DNA of 19,248 nt from Candidatus Scybalocola fimicaballi. Lineage in GTDB: Bacteria > Bacteroidota > Bacteroidia > Bacteroidales > Paludibacteraceae. The notes beneath the pieces were generated by a model that ran no database searches, was not told where the DNA came from, and saw nothing but the letters and a program-made list of their open reading frames with translations. Of the stretch, positions 7,629 to 14,110 are shown piece by piece (the first letter of the stretch is position 1; each line of letters opens with the position of its first letter). The stretch spans positions 1 through 19,248 of the forward strand of contig DCIP01000231.1 in NCBI GenBank assembly GCA_002317115.1. The letters are read 5' to 3'. The translations under genes and the position numbers were made by a program.

Positions 7629-7978
7629 ATGAAACATATTACTTTTTTAATTTTGCTTCTTACTATAGGAAATCCGTTTGTATTTGCCAAAGAGTTATCT
7701 AAGCCAGAAACAATCGTTTTAATACGCGATAACAATAAAGACTATGATGATAGTTTAGAATTCGTAGCAGGCGTTCCTGTTTTATTGCTTAACTCCAAAG
7801 GCGATACTATTGCTCCTATGGGTAAGTATACATTTTTGTTTCGCCATGGCACAATGGTTATGGTAGGGTAGCGAAAGAAGGATATTTTAAGCAAGTAGAT
7901 GAAGAATATAGAATTGTGGTTGGAGAAAAGTGGTTTAGGATTGATATAAACGGTAATATTATGCCTTTAGATAAATAA
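7629..7978 (+). pseudogene. Small exported protein, interrupted by a one-base frameshift
   Basis: From the ATG at 7629 the frame encodes a signal peptide (MKHITFLILLLTIGNPFVFA) and a mature part that hits TAG at 7869-7871 after 80 residues. A different frame is open across the end and runs on to TAA at 7976-7978, reading PWHNGYGRVAKEGYFKQ, then DEEYRIVVGEKWFRID and a short tail. Adding one T to the run of five at 7833-7837 joins the two into one protein of 116 residues through GKYTFFVSPWHNGYG. This strongly suggests one original gene with a one-base loss, either real or a sequencing/assembly error at the homopolymer. No family is recognised. The intact length and exported nature resemble its upstream neighbour, but the sequences do not clearly align. 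A strong terminator follows four bases after the restored stop. No promoter is visible upstream; the preceding terminator would block read-through. Confidence 0.7.
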
Positions 7979-7981
7979 ATA

Positions 7982-8018
7982 AAACAGCCAAAATGCAAGG
8001 ATCGCATTTTGGCTGTTT
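7982..8018 (+). terminator. Strong hairpin terminator after the frameshifted gene
   Basis: AAACAGCCAAAATGC (7982-7996) and GCATTTTGGCTGTTT (8004-8018) form a perfect 15-bp stem with a seven-base loop, ending in three T followed by an A/T-rich tail. It starts four bases after the restored stop codon. Confidence 0.8.
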
Positions 8019-8124
8019 ATATTAAAGGAAAAAAATGTCTTAACTTTTCGCCTGTTTCGCATTAGCGTGTTTGTTATTAGCAAAGTTTCGTTTCGCATTT
8101 ATGCATTAGACTGCTTTAATAAAC

Positions 8125-8158
8125 ATTTCCGCTAACTATTTTGTCCCAAGGCGTTGAT
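8125..8158 (+). repeat. CCAAGGCGTT repeat, copy 2
   Basis: ATTTCCGCTAACTATTTTG followed by TCCCAAGGCGTTGAT, aligning along its full length with copies 1 and 3. It is followed directly by a hairpin (8159-8193) and five T. Confidence 0.7.
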
Positions 8159-8198
8159 CAGGTTACTTATGATGATATCGAATCATCTGCCTGTTTTT
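8159..8198 (+). terminator. Hairpin with T run after repeat copy 2
   Basis: CAGG (8159-8162) pairs with CCTG (8190-8193), and GATGAT (8171-8176) with ATCATC (8182-8187) around loop ATCGA; an eight-base bulge lies on the 5' side. Five T follow (8194-8198). It looks terminator-like, but there is no gene just upstream on this strand. Confidence 0.5.
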
Positions 8199-8199
8199 A

Positions 8200-8254
8200 C
8201 ACCTTAACACCTAAGGTGCAACAGGTAATTTCTGATCACAGAAATTAGACCTGT
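8200..8254. repeat. Two adjacent hairpins
   Basis: CACCTTA (8200-8206) pairs with TAAGGTG (8212-8218), loop of five. Three bases on, ACAGGT plus AATTTCTG (8221-8234) pair with CAGAAATT and ACCTGT (8239-8246, 8249-8254), giving 14 pairs with a two-base bulge and loop ATCA. Two such stems back to back are unlikely by chance and suggest a structured transcript. Confidence 0.55.
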
Positions 8255-8329
8255 TTAAGAATTTCTCTTTTGTATTGTAGCTTTGTTACTTTGTCTCTTA
8301 TATTTCTTCTCTTGCTACAATCACTTTCA

Positions 8330-8363
8330 TTTTTCGCAATTACTCTTTTCCAAGGCGTTCAGT
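8330..8363 (+). repeat. CCAAGGCGTT repeat, copy 3
   Basis: TTTTTCGCAATTACTC followed by TTTTCCAAGGCGTTCAGT, closest to copy 1. It is followed five bases later by a 12-bp inverted repeat (8369-8380 with 8422-8433). Confidence 0.75.
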
Positions 8364-8368
8364 TAAAA

Positions 8369-8433
8369 GTAAAGAAAACGACACCGTATGAAAAAGGGCT
8401 AACATGAAGACTGACCGATGCCGTTTTCTTTAC
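8369..8433. repeat. Inverted repeat after repeat copy 3
   Basis: GTAAAGAAAACG (8369-8380) and CGTTTTCTTTAC (8422-8433) are perfect 12-base reverse complements; pairing can extend inward with two mismatches to about 18 positions, leaving a loop of about 29 bases. An alternative pairing of TCAGT (8359-8363) with ACTGA (8410-8414) is also possible. Confidence 0.6.
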
Positions 8434-8481
8434 ATCAGCAAATATATGGCGAAGTATAATGCTGTGCAAATCGATTTTATA

Positions 8482-8542
8482 AATGCGTAAAAGGAATCGG
8501 AAATGACGTAAAATAATATTGTTAATTTACCTTTTACGCATT
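8482..8542. repeat. Perfect 13-base inverted repeat with nested inner stem
   Basis: AATGCGTAAAAGG (8482-8494) and CCTTTTACGCATT (8530-8542) are perfect reverse complements, with four further outer pairs after one mismatch. Inside, TAAAATAA and TTAATTTA can pair around TATTG with one mismatch, so the whole segment can fold into one long arm. Confidence 0.65.
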
Positions 8543-8550
8543 CATAAGTC

Positions 8551-8632
8551 CACTTAACATTATATAAATACGTAAATTTATCATTATATTTGATTGATTG
8601 TTAAGTGCTTACGTTTTTATTGTTTAAGCACT
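8551..8632. repeat. Two overlapping inverted repeats
   Basis: CACTTAACA (8551-8559) matches TGTTAAGTG (8599-8607), and AGTGCTTA (8604-8611) matches TAAGCACT (8625-8632). They share the AAGTG core around 8604, so the two foldings exclude one another. Confidence 0.5.
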
Positions 8633-8724
8633 GCTTTGGTTGATGTCTTTTGTGAGAATTCTAATTTTTTTCGAGTTGCGGTAAATAAATTTCAAAAAAA
8701 TATGGTTGTCTAAATTGAGTGGTC

Positions 8725-8758
8725 AAAAAAAACGGTGCGTCCAATTCGGACGCACCGT
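8725..8758 (-). terminator. Intrinsic terminator of the xylanase gene
   Basis: ACGGTGCGTCC (8732-8742) and GGACGCACCGT (8748-8758) form a perfect GC-rich 11-bp stem with a five-base loop. On the minus strand it is followed by eight T (A run ending at 8725-8732). It lies 31 bases after the xylanase stop. Confidence 0.9.
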
Positions 8759-8789
8759 CGGTTTTACTTGAATAAAGTACGATGGTTGT

Positions 8790-10571
8790 TTATCGTTTGA
8801 TGATCTTCACAATGTTTTTGGCTCCTGTTTCTGAAGCAATCTCCATCATGTAGATTCCATTAGGAATATTCAACTTGACGTTCAAATTATCGTTTCCTTT
8901 TCCTTCCATCACTACTTTTCCAACAATGCTGCTAAGACGGTATGTGAAGCTTCCGTCGCAATAAATTGTAGCGTCGCCATCTGTTAGGGTAGGGATGACA
9001 ATAATTCCATTGTCAGCAATGTTTTCTGCGTTTGTCGGCATCTCCATTCCTTCAATGATCTTGTCGTATGCTCCCTTTGGCTGGTAGTTTGTGAAGATTA
9101 GTGGTTTGCCTTTTGCTCTCCAGCTAATCTCGTCGTTTGTTCCCCATAGGGCTACCAAACTGATATTGTCCTTATACTTTTTATAAAGTTGGAACAACTC
9201 ACCATACAATTTAGTCTGATCGTTGAATGTGTATCCGTCCTCCACTGTGATATCCAACTCTGTTACCTGAATGTCGCAACCAATTGTCGCAAACTTGGCA
9301 AGAGCTACTTCGTATTGCTGTGCTGTTGGGAATAGGGTACTCAAGTGAGACTGCATTCCAACTCCGTCGCAAAGGCCTTTGTCATACAATTTTTTAACCA
9401 AATTATAGATGGCATCTGTCTTTGAACCAATATACTCGTTATAATCATTGTAATAAGTCTTTATATTGGTCGGAAGATATTTCTTTGCGTACACGAATGC
9501 CTCTTCGATGAATGAGTCATCTCCGTAAACTTCCACCCAACGTGATTGTCCTTCTCTCTGGTAGTTGCTTCCTGGTGTTCTCATCTGTCCGCCGTCTGTA
9601 AACACCTCATTTACGATATCCCATGCGTAGATGTTCAATTTAGGATATGAAGTGGTAACCAATTCGATCACATTCTTGATGTAGTTCTCCATACGTTGGC
9701 TCATGATCTCCTTTGAGACTGTAGCACCGTCGGATTCAAATCCTTCATTGAAGAACCAGTCTGGAGTCTGTGAATGCCATACGAAAACGTGTCCACGCAT
9801 TGGAATATTGTTGTTCTCACAGAATTTCAACACTGCTTTCGTGTTAGGAGAAAGACGAACCTGTGGATTGACATTATCACCGTCGCTCTGGCTTGCTTCC
9901 TGGTTCAATAATGCGTCCGGCTTCAACTCATTACCAGGGGTAAGGCTGTTGAAGTGGTGAAGAATCATATTCTTTGCATTCTTAGGTGTAATCTCACTCG
10001 CAGTAGCGGCAGTGCCGATCTTGAAATAGTCTCTGTAAAGATCCTTCAATGGTAACTGCTTAGAGAAATCTACAAGTTCCTCAACTTTCTCCTCGATAGT
10101 CACGTCGTCGATGAAATATTCCAATGTGGCGCTGTTTGTACACTGGATATAGGGAGTTATGTCCTCAACTTCCTCTGGAATGACGATTTCACCCTTCAAT
10201 TCAGTCCAACTGTAAGCGTAAGCCTCTTTTGATGCGACACGAGGGTAGGCAACCGCACCATCGGCAGAGTATTGAAGACTCAAATCCATGTTGCCATTGG
10301 AATAAACAAACACCCATGCTGAGATAATGTATGTCTTTCCAGCCTCGATTGAAGCGTTGCTGACTAACGCACCATGCCAGCTTTCCGCACGGTTGCTGAC
10401 GAAAAGAGACTGATCACCACTGTGGTGCTGCTCCGTTGATAGCTCAACAGTAGCGTCGCCACGTCCAGCCCAATCGTCGGCACTGGATTCAAAGTCGTAG
10501 TTTAGAGCATCTGCATAGCATTGAAGCCCGCAAAGAGTCATTGCAGGCAATAAAAATTTTTTGAGATTCAT
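8790..10571 (-). CDS. Endo-1,4-beta-xylanase, GH10, with N-terminal CBM and C-terminal secretion domain
   Basis: Secreted enzyme of 593 residues that cuts the xylan backbone by the retaining mechanism. Residues 1-20 are a signal peptide (cleavage likely after CYA). Residues 22-160 are a carbohydrate-binding module of the CBM4/9/22 type (NYDFESSADDWAGRG start, YFIDDVTIEE end). The GH10 barrel spans about 170-510, with the family motifs RGHVFVWHSQTPDWF (259-273), acid/base Glu322 in WDIVNEVF and nucleophile Glu438 in VTELDI; LVALWGTNDEISW (472-484) completes the site. Residues about 525-593 form a small beta domain ending in NGIYMMEIASETGAKNIVKIIKR-like sequence, the pattern of type IX (Por) sorting domains, so export through the outer membrane is inferred. 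No susC/susD pair or other glycanase lies nearby. It follows the FISUMP lipoprotein by 40 bases and probably shares its promoter. Confidence 0.96.
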   Translation of the reverse strand: MNLKKFLLPAMTLCGLQCYADALNYDFESSADDWAGRGDATVELSTEQHHSGDQSLFVSNRAESWHGALVSNASIEAGKTYIISAWVFVYSNGNMDLSLQYSADGAVAYPRVASKEAYAYSWTELKGEIVIPEEVEDITPYIQCTNSATLEYFIDDVTIEEKVEELVDFSKQLPLKDLYRDYFKIGTAATASEITPKNAKNMILHHFNSLTPGNELKPDALLNQEASQSDGDNVNPQVRLSPNTKAVLKFCENNNIPMRGHVFVWHSQTPDWFFNEGFESDGATVSKEIMSQRMENYIKNVIELVTTSYPKLNIYAWDIVNEVFTDGGQMRTPGSNYQREGQSRWVEVYGDDSFIEEAFVYAKKYLPTNIKTYYNDYNEYIGSKTDAIYNLVKKLYDKGLCDGVGMQSHLSTLFPTAQQYEVALAKFATIGCDIQVTELDITVEDGYTFNDQTKLYGELFQLYKKYKDNISLVALWGTNDEISWRAKGKPLIFTNYQPKGAYDKIIEGMEMPTNAENIADNGIIVIPTLTDGDATIYCDGSFTYRLSSIVGKVVMEGKGNDNLNVKLNIPNGIYMMEIASETGAKNIVKIIKR

Positions 10572-10611
10572 TTTATTATTTATGTGTATTTAATTTAGAG
10601 TTTAAGCAGTG

Positions 10612-11253
10612 TTATTTAGTGACTGCACGTACACATCTACCACGGTCACGATAGAAAGATCGTACTTTATAATCAGTAGAATTGATTCCAAAACCAAGAG
10701 CTTGCTGTAATGAATTGGCTTCTACTTGCGAAGACCAGTAGTAACCTTCGTTTGGATAGCTTAATGATCCTTCGTCAGTTATATATCCGGTAACAGGTAG
10801 GAATATTGAGTTTCCGTTGCTACCGACCACCTTGTAGCCTTTAGGATTTTCTTGCCAGAGCCAAGTGCATTTTGCCACCAACTCTTCGAATTGAGTTGTT
10901 GTTGGTGTGGACCAACCTGTACCCATATTATGAGTGGCAGCATCGTAATCTGGTGCAAGTTTAGAATTTATTGTGATTCCGTTTTTTGACAGATCTGCTG
11001 GAGAAAGGTTATATGCGTCACATTCAAGTTCAGTGTAATTGCTCTCTGTGACTTCTCCCCAAGCGAAATATGAACCTGTTGACTCTGGCTTTTTAGCTCC
11101 GACGTTGGACGAAGCCCACTTTGTGCCGCTTGGCAAACCAAGATCTACATATTCAAAACCGTTGACTGTGTTCTCGTCTTCTGTCTCTCCACAAGAGACG
11201 AAACATAGAGTGGCAAACATCATGCTTGCCAATGTGTACAAAAGCTTTTTCAT
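10612..11253 (-). CDS. FISUMP-domain lipoprotein
   Basis: Protein of 213 residues. The ATG at 11253 is chosen because it begins a lipoprotein signal (MKKLLYTLASMMFATLCFVSC, lipidated Cys21) and because an upstream in-frame ATG at 11286 overlaps the -7 promoter box. The mature part matches the Fibrobacter succinogenes major paralogous (FISUMP) domain: YVDLGLPSGTKWASSNVG, SYFAWGE, GTGWSTPTTTQFEELV, IFLPVTGY, YYWSSQ and the closing GRCVRAV. Such proteins are common at the Bacteroidetes surface, often in several copies; their function is not established. It precedes the xylanase by 40 bases on the same strand, so the two are probably co-transcribed, hinting at a role near polysaccharide use, which is inference. 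Confidence 0.88.
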   Translation of the reverse strand: MKKLLYTLASMMFATLCFVSCGETEDENTVNGFEYVDLGLPSGTKWASSNVGAKKPESTGSYFAWGEVTESNYTELECDAYNLSPADLSKNGITINSKLAPDYDAATHNMGTGWSTPTTTQFEELVAKCTWLWQENPKGYKVVGSNGNSIFLPVTGYITDEGSLSYPNEGYYWSSQVEANSLQQALGFGINSTDYKVRSFYRDRGRCVRAVTK

Positions 11254-11283
11254 TTGTTTGGTTGAATTATACTTATCACGGTG

Positions 11284-11291
11284 CAAAGATA
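11284..11291 (-). promoter_or_regulatory. -7 box of the lipoprotein-xylanase unit
   Basis: On the minus strand this is TATCTTTG, a full match to TAnnTTTG. Predicted start near 11277 gives a leader of about 24 bases to the ATG at 11253. No TTTG occurs at the expected -33 distance; the nearest is only 12 bases upstream. Confidence 0.5.
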
Positions 11292-11370
11292 CGTTGTTTT
11301 TGCCAAAATCCCCGTCTCTCGATAGTTAAAATGTATTAAATCAATTTTTTGTGCTTAGAAAGTAGGGGAA

Positions 11371-11394
11371 ATGTCAGTTTTGACATCTTTTTTT
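11371..11394 (+). promoter_or_regulatory. Palindrome followed by T run, upstream of the nucleoid protein gene
   Basis: ATGTCA (11371-11376) and TGACAT (11381-11386) form a perfect 6-base dyad around GTTT, followed by seven T at 11388-11394. It lies where the -33 region of the following promoter should be. It could be an operator or a weak terminator. Confidence 0.35.
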
Positions 11395-11396
11395 GT

Positions 11397-11404
11397 TAAT
11401 TTTG
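11397..11404 (+). promoter_or_regulatory. -7 box of the nucleoid-associated protein gene
   Basis: TAATTTTG is a full match to TAnnTTTG. The predicted start near 11411 leaves a leader of about 39 bases. A TTTG lies upstream at 11379, but with a 14-base spacer instead of 19. Confidence 0.5.
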
Positions 11405-11449
11405 CGTTTATTGTGATTTGATTGCACGGTTTGTATAAATAATATATGT

Positions 11450-12514
11450 ATGCTATTTGACGTTATCAACTCAAGTATTTCAGACATGGTGATCCATCAT
11501 ATCGGATCGCACTCTGACAATTCTGAAAATGTGTATTCCCAGCGTCCAATGTCGTTTTCTGAAGACGACAGTGAGTTGCCGCATCTGTTGAAACAGTTTT
11601 TCTTCGACTCATTCCGTGAGCCGAGCCTATATAACTTCGAGGATATGAACGACAGTGTGGCTAAGATGGCTGCTGCAGTGTTTGATAATCCGTCGTCTTT
11701 CTATGAAAATTCGCGTCTTTTCGCGGCCGCTTTATATGAGAACAGTAACCATCCGAATATTAAGAGTGGTGAGCTTTACGTCGCTATGTTCCGCGATGTA
11801 CGTATATTCGATCAGGATGTGAGATGTCTTGGCTTGTTCAAGAGCGAGCATAAGGATACTTTCTTGAAAGTTTATAATCAGGAAGACGGACTTGCTCTCG
11901 GCTACGATGAAGGCTTGGATTTGAAGAAACTGGATAAAGGTTGCTTAATCTTTGATATTGAGCGAGATAAAGGTTTCGTTGTCGCATTGCTTGATAAAGC
12001 GGCAGGAAAGAGTGAGGCTACATTCTGGAAGAACGATTTCCTTGGACTTGTCACTCGTATGGACAATAATTTCCAGACAAAGGAATATATGGATCTATGT
12101 AAGTCGTTTGTGACTGATATTTTCCGTCCTGCACGTGAGGAAGAGCCTGAGAACGGAATCGAGCGTACAGACCAGATTGATATGCTTAATCGTCAGGTGG
12201 ATTTCTTCAAGGGCTCGGATATCTTTGATATTGATAGATTTAAGGAACAGGTGCTTGGAAACAATGAGTCAATCTGCGACGTGTTTGATGAGCATCTTGC
12301 GCACTTTGAGGAGGCTAACGACGTGGAGTTGCCAAAGACATTTGCCATCAGTAAGGAGGTGGTGAAGAAGGGAGCTCCAAAGTTTAAGAGTGTGTTGAAA
12401 TTGGATAAGAATTTCCACGTCTACATACATGGAAACCGCGATATGATTGAGCGTTCTTTTGATAAGGAAAAACGAATGCATTATTACAAGATTTACTTTG
12501 AAAACGAGGAGTAA
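11450..12514 (+). CDS. Nucleoid-associated protein, NdpA/YejK (37-kDa) family
   Basis: Cytoplasmic protein of 354 residues, matching the usual length of the NA37/YejK family found associated with the bacterial nucleoid. Recognisable family features are the N-terminal (I)SDMVIHHIG segment (about residues 11-19), the region around NPSSFYENSRLFAAALYENSNHPNIKSGEL, the acidic LKVYNQEDGLALGYDEG stretch, and the C-terminal FHVYIHGNRDMIERSFDKEKRMHYYKIYF end. No enzyme motif is seen. It has its own promoter region and is followed by the DUF4199 gene after 30 bases. The precise role of the family is poorly known; DNA binding is the established part. Confidence 0.88.
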   Translation: MLFDVINSSISDMVIHHIGSHSDNSENVYSQRPMSFSEDDSELPHLLKQFFFDSFREPSLYNFEDMNDSVAKMAAAVFDNPSSFYENSRLFAAALYENSNHPNIKSGELYVAMFRDVRIFDQDVRCLGLFKSEHKDTFLKVYNQEDGLALGYDEGLDLKKLDKGCLIFDIERDKGFVVALLDKAAGKSEATFWKNDFLGLVTRMDNNFQTKEYMDLCKSFVTDIFRPAREEEPENGIERTDQIDMLNRQVDFFKGSDIFDIDRFKEQVLGNNESICDVFDEHLAHFEEANDVELPKTFAISKEVVKKGAPKFKSVLKLDKNFHVYIHGNRDMIERSFDKEKRMHYYKIYFENEE

Positions 12515-12544
12515 TTGAAATTAAAAATGTAATTTTGCGATATT

Positions 12545-13138
12545 ATGCAGGAAGTTGTGATAAATAAGACGGTGCTTGCCATGCGTTTGGGATTGATTTT
12601 GGCGTTCTCATACGTTGTGCGAGATTTTGTCTCTTTCATTGCTGTCGACGGAATACTGTCCGTCGTCGCACTTTTTATATCTATGTTCTTCCTGATTTTC
12701 CCGTTTGTGTTCCTTTATCGTATGACTGTTAATTTTTGCTGTCAGTACAACGACTGCAAATATCAGTTTTCCACACCTTTTTCAATTTCCATAAGGGGAT
12801 TTGCCTACGCTGGAATCATATACGCCCTATTTTTCTATTTGTATGTGAAGTATTTTGCTCCAAATCTAATTGGCGACGTTGTGGATTCATACGAAAAAAT
12901 GCTGGAAGGGCAGGGATACGACAGTCTGATCGCAGAGTGGAGACAGGTGGCTTCGACCGTGACGCCGAAATCATTAATTCCGTCAATCTATTTGGGATTT
13001 ATGCTGATGGGATTTATTGTAAGTCTTATCTCTGTCGGGGCTGCACGATTCGCAAAATTGCAGAAACCGTTGGATTCGATTGATAATGCGGATTCGAATT
13101 ACGATAAGAACGGATCTTCAAACAATAAAGATAATTAA
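12545..13138 (+). CDS. DUF4199-type integral membrane protein
   Basis: Protein of 197 residues with four hydrophobic segments (about 10-32, 36-58, 86-104 and 146-168), a longer polar loop between the third and fourth, and a polar Asn/Asp-rich tail. Length, four-span plan and position directly ahead of a dolichyl-phosphate-mannose-synthase-like glycosyltransferase match the Bacteroidetes DUF4199 family, whose function is unknown. The following gene starts 15 bases after its stop, so they are co-transcribed. A partnership with the glycosyltransferase, for example in handling its lipid carrier, is only inferred from this conserved-looking order. Confidence 0.75.
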   Translation: MQEVVINKTVLAMRLGLILAFSYVVRDFVSFIAVDGILSVVALFISMFFLIFPFVFLYRMTVNFCCQYNDCKYQFSTPFSISIRGFAYAGIIYALFFYLYVKYFAPNLIGDVVDSYEKMLEGQGYDSLIAEWRQVASTVTPKSLIPSIYLGFMLMGFIVSLISVGAARFAKLQKPLDSIDNADSNYDKNGSSNNKDN

Positions 13139-13153
13139 TTAATAATAAGATAA

Positions 13154-14104
13154 ATGGATATATCTGTAGTCGTACCATTGTACAATGAAGAGGAATCGTT
13201 AGGCGAATTGTACGCATGGATTAAGCGCGTAATGACAGAGCATAACTATAGCTATGAGGTGATTTTCTGCAACGACGGAAGCACTGACAAATCATGGCAG
13301 ATAATTGAGGATTTGGCTGCATCGGACAGCAATGTGCATGGAATCAAATTCCGTCGCAACCACGGAAAGAGCGCAGCCCTTTATTGTGGTTTTGAGAAGG
13401 CTCAGGGCGACGTGGTGATCACTATGGACGCTGATTTGCAGGACTCTCCAGATGAGATCCCTGAGCTTTACAAGATGATCAAGGAGGACGGTTATGACCT
13501 TGTGTCAGGCTGGAAGAAGAAACGTTATGATTCTAAGTTGGCCAAGAACATTCCGTCGAAACTGTTCAATGCCACTACACGTATGATCTCCGGTATCAAA
13601 CTTCATGATTTCAACTGTGGTTTGAAGGCTTACAACTGCCAGGTAATCAAGAGTATTGAGGTTTACGGTGAGATGCACCGCTACATTCCATATTTGGCTA
13701 AGAACGCCGGATTCAAGAAGATAGGGGAGAAGGTCGTTCAGCATCAGGCAAGAAAGTACGGCGAGACTAAGTTTGGATTGAACCGTTTCTTCAATGGCTA
13801 CCTTGATTTGCTTTCATTGTGGTTTATTTCTACATTCGGTGGCAAACCAATGCATTTCTTTGGATTCGTTGGAAGCATAATGTTCTTGATCGGATTCATC
13901 TCAGCCGCATACGTTGGAGCATCGAAATTGATCCACATGTATAATGGCACATTGGATCCACTCGTTACTACAAGCCCATATTTCTATATTGCGTTGACAA
14001 TGATGATTATTGGAACTCAGTTGTTCCTGACTGGATTCTTGGGTGAGTTGGTAGCAAGAAACTCAAGCGAGAGAAATAACTATAAGATTGAAAAAGTAAT
14101 TTAA
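13154..14104 (+). CDS. GT2 polyprenyl-phosphate glycosyltransferase (GtrB/DPM1-like)
   Basis: Protein of 316 residues with a GT-A fold at 1-225 and two C-terminal membrane spans (about 235-258 and 275-298). Family motifs are VVVPLYNEEESL (5-16), CNDGSTDKS (39-47), RRNHGKSAAL (67-76), the metal-binding DADLQD (92-97), NCGLKAY (154-160) and QHQARKYGETKFG (196-208). Proteins of this plan move a sugar from a nucleotide donor to undecaprenyl phosphate at the inner membrane, for later modification of LPS, glycans or lipids. The sugar cannot be read from sequence. It lies between DUF4199 and a single-span hypothetical protein with gaps of 15 and 6 bases. Confidence 0.92.
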   Translation: MDISVVVPLYNEEESLGELYAWIKRVMTEHNYSYEVIFCNDGSTDKSWQIIEDLAASDSNVHGIKFRRNHGKSAALYCGFEKAQGDVVITMDADLQDSPDEIPELYKMIKEDGYDLVSGWKKKRYDSKLAKNIPSKLFNATTRMISGIKLHDFNCGLKAYNCQVIKSIEVYGEMHRYIPYLAKNAGFKKIGEKVVQHQARKYGETKFGLNRFFNGYLDLLSLWFISTFGGKPMHFFGFVGSIMFLIGFISAAYVGASKLIHMYNGTLDPLVTTSPYFYIALTMMIIGTQLFLTGFLGELVARNSSERNNYKIEKVI

Positions 14105-14110
14105 TAGAAT

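Larger units (their letters stand above)
8019..8731. other. Gene-free, AT-rich stretch dense in inverted repeats
   Basis: No convincing reading frame of any size is seen on either strand. The left end (8045-8105) carries repeated TTTCGCATT-type words (8046, 8055 and 8091). Two copies of the CCAAGGCGTT motif follow (8125 and 8330). Inverted repeats include 8159-8193, 8200-8218, 8221-8254, 8369-8433, 8482-8542, 8551-8607 and 8604-8632. It lies between two convergent units (the small exported genes on plus, the xylanase on minus), so it is not an obvious promoter region for either. It may hold small structured RNAs or the remains of a mobile or lost segment; none can be named. Confidence 0.6.

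Noticed and set aside
7509..7871. A longer 120-residue reading of the frameshifted gene starting at 7509.
   Set aside because: It begins inside the previous gene's stop region with a non-ATG codon and reads through a terminator hairpin; the ATG at 7629 starts a proper signal peptide.
7548..8363. CRISPR array made of the CCAAGGCGTT repeats.
   Set aside because: Only three imperfect copies with spacings of roughly 200 and 580 bases; no regular spacers and no cas genes.
7548..8632. Integron-type attC sites: GGCGTTGAGT in repeat copy 1 fits GTTRRRY, and ACTTAAC (8552-8558) / GTTAAGT (8600-8606) form a complementary pair 55 bases apart.
   Set aside because: Copies 2 and 3 break the GTTRRRY rule, none has a matching RYYYAAC upstream at a proper distance, the 8552-8606 pair lacks symmetric inner L boxes, and no integrase is in the window.
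11254..11286. An 11-residue N-terminal extension of the FISUMP lipoprotein from an ATG at 11286.
   Set aside because: That start overlaps the -7 promoter box, and the extension would spoil the lipoprotein signal sequence.
12530..12537. TAATTTTG, a full -7 box match just before the DUF4199 gene.
   Set aside because: It would start transcription about one base before the ATG, unlike every other promoter here (leaders of about 17-39 bases), and there is no TTTG at -33. Possible internal promoter, but not supported enough to annotate.
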